Assembly (NCBI GenBank): GCA_022447335.1
Contig: JAKVCF010000012.1
Span: 1 to 14,989 of the forward strand
Length of the DNA stretch: 14,989 nt
Direction: 5' to 3'
Origin: Planctomycetota bacterium
GTDB lineage: Bacteria; Planctomycetota; UBA1135
Under the pieces are notes generated by a model, which saw only the letters and a program-made list of their open reading frames with translations, had not been told where the DNA came from and did not search any database. Made by a program: the position numbers and the translations under genes. Shown piece by piece: positions 13,823 to 14,989 of the stretch (position 1 is the first letter of the stretch; each line of letters begins with the position of its first letter).

Positions 13823-14989
13823 ATGAAGGACACATTCTCTCCTACGACCCCAACGACTGCCGAATTTGAATCCAAATTCGAGCAGGAGACTCGGGAATTG
13901 CTCGGTTATCGATTCCGAGTTTCGTTCACCGTTGGCATCGCGCTCTATTTAGCCTTCTCGGGCCTGGATTGGTTTTTCGCTCGTGAGCATTGGGGCACCT
14001 TTCTCGGCCTCAGGGCCGCGCTGGCGAGCGTGGCCGGATTTGGTATCTGGCTGAGTCGAACTGAGTGGGGCAGTCGTCATGTTCTAACGTTGTCCTTTGC
14101 GACGCTCAGCATTGGATCGCTGGTGCTGTCGGCGATGACGGCGATGCTAGATGGTTTTTCGAGCGCCTACTTCTACGGGAACATGCTCGTGTTGTTCTTG
14201 GTCGGGTTATTCATGCCATGGCGACCAGCTGTCACGTTAGCGTTCTGCTCGCTGGTTACCTGCGGCTATTTCATAGTGAACCTGTGGGCGCACGAGATCG
14301 GCCTAGATGCCGTATTGCCCTTCTTCTTTTTGCTCGCAACTTGTGCGCTGACTTCTCTAGGCAGCGTCGCAATCGAGCGTTCGCGTCGTATTGAGTTGAT
14401 GCAGCGTATGGAGTTGGAGAAGGCGAAGGACGAATTAGCAGAGCTTGATAAGACCAAAACAGCATTCTTTGCCAACGTCAGTCACGAGTTGCGTACACCA
14501 CTAATGTTGATTTTGGGTCCGTTGGAACAGATGCTTGCAGGTAAGAGCGACCGCGATCCGAGGCCGATGCTCGAGTCGATGGATCTGGCATCACGCCGTT
14601 TATTGAAGCAAATCAATGCCATTCTAGATTTCTCGAAACTAGAAGCGGGAGGGCAGGAGCTGAGCTTGCAGCAGGGAAACGTCGGCGAAGTTCTGTTGAA
14701 GCTGGTGCGCGCGGCGCAACCGCATGCTGAGCTACACGCGCTACGGTTGGAGGCCAAGGGGTTGAGTGAGATTCCCAACTCACTGTTCGATATCGACAAA
14801 GTCGAGACTATCGGTAGCAACCTGCTGGGCAACGCATTGAAGTTCACGGGAGATGGTGGGCGCGTGACGGTGCGCAGCGGCGTCGAGGGAAGCAAGGTGT
14901 GGTTCGAAGTCGAAGATACAGGGGTGGGAATTGAGGCCAGTCAGACAAACAAGATATTCGATCGCTTCCATCAGGTGGTAGGTGGCCCG
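13823..14989 (+). CDS. Membrane sensor histidine kinase (runs off right edge)
   Basis: Reading from ATG 13823 gives 389 codons with no stop up to the window end. Residues 1-30 are polar. About six membrane segments follow between 33 and 185, with short loops and no large periplasmic sensor domain. A charged, probably coiled-coil linker lies at 186-212. The HisKA domain has FFANVSHELRTPL (215-227) with phospho-acceptor His221. The ATPase domain has the N box NLLGNALKFT (333-342), the G1 box DTGVGI (365-370) and the F box IFDRFHQV (378-385). The second G box and any C-terminal receiver lie outside, so a hybrid kinase cannot be excluded. It is divergent from the stand-alone receiver, its likely partner. 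A GTG nine bases upstream is an alternative start. The signal sensed is unknown. Confidence 0.9.
   Translation, partial: MKDTFSPTTPTTAEFESKFEQETRELLGYRFRVSFTVGIALYLAFSGLDWFFAREHWGTFLGLRAALASVAGFGIWLSRTEWGSRHVLTLSFATLSIGSLVLSAMTAMLDGFSSAYFYGNMLVLFLVGLFMPWRPAVTLAFCSLVTCGYFIVNLWAHEIGLDAVLPFFFLLATCALTSLGSVAIERSRRIELMQRMELEKAKDELAELDKTKTAFFANVSHELRTPLMLILGPLEQMLAGKSDRDPRPMLESMDLASRRLLKQINAILDFSKLEAGGQELSLQQGNVGEVLLKLVRAAQPHAELHALRLEAKGLSEIPNSLFDIDKVETIGSNLLGNALKFTGDGGRVTVRSGVEGSKVWFEVEDTGVGIEASQTNKIFDRFHQVVGGP

Noticed and set aside
1..14989. CRISPR arrays, tRNA or rRNA genes, insertion sequences, integration sites
   Set aside because: No regularly spaced repeats, cloverleaf-like stretches, transposase-like frames or flanking inverted repeats were noticed; gaps are too short for most of these.

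Overview
This is a compact chromosomal window of a Gram-negative bacterium, with 12 protein-coding genes, no RNA genes and no sign of mobile DNA. LpxD and an O-antigen-ligase-like protein imply a lipopolysaccharide outer membrane. MurJ implies peptidoglycan. AroB, CarB, FolC and IspH (MEP-pathway isoprenoids) are core metabolism. The FolC P-loop reads GSKGKGS, and the IspH is of the long cyanobacterial/plant-like type. By motif memory alone this points away from typical Proteobacteria and perhaps towards Planctomycetota or a related deep phylum. That placement is tentative.

Layout, left to right. (1) The start of an O-antigen ligase-like gene (minus, runs off the left edge) is divergent from murJ (plus). 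(2) A minus-strand block is transcribed leftwards in the order glutamine amidotransferase (PuuD-like), membrane protein of unknown function, aroB, carB. The first three are joined by ATGA start/stop overlaps, and carB follows after 59 bases. carB meets murJ tail to tail and overlaps it by 60 bases. (3) A divergent plus-strand pair, a CaCA-type cation exchanger (YrbG-like) and lpxD, runs up to a minus-strand Nudix-fold gene. (4) folC and ispH (plus, overlapping by 8 bases) run into a single-domain response regulator (minus). (5) A membrane histidine kinase (plus) starts divergently from that regulator and runs off the right edge.

The main anomaly is carB. An in-frame TAG sits exactly where the second half begins, replacing the residue before the conserved GGGPNRIGQG motif, and a Gly-to-Val change lies seven codons further on. 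Both halves are otherwise well conserved. This is a fresh nonsense mutation, a sequence error, or (less likely) recoding.

Other patterns: several genes have a TAnnnT-like -10 element 6-10 bases before the start codon and no Shine-Dalgarno sequence, which suggests leaderless or near-leaderless mRNAs. Two divergent gaps carry a near-symmetric TA(T/G)ACTA that supplies a -10 on both strands. Two convergent junctions share the same 4-base TTAG as both stop codons. No intrinsic terminators were seen. No stretch over 300 bases lacks a gene; the largest gap is about 147 bases, between the regulator and the kinase.
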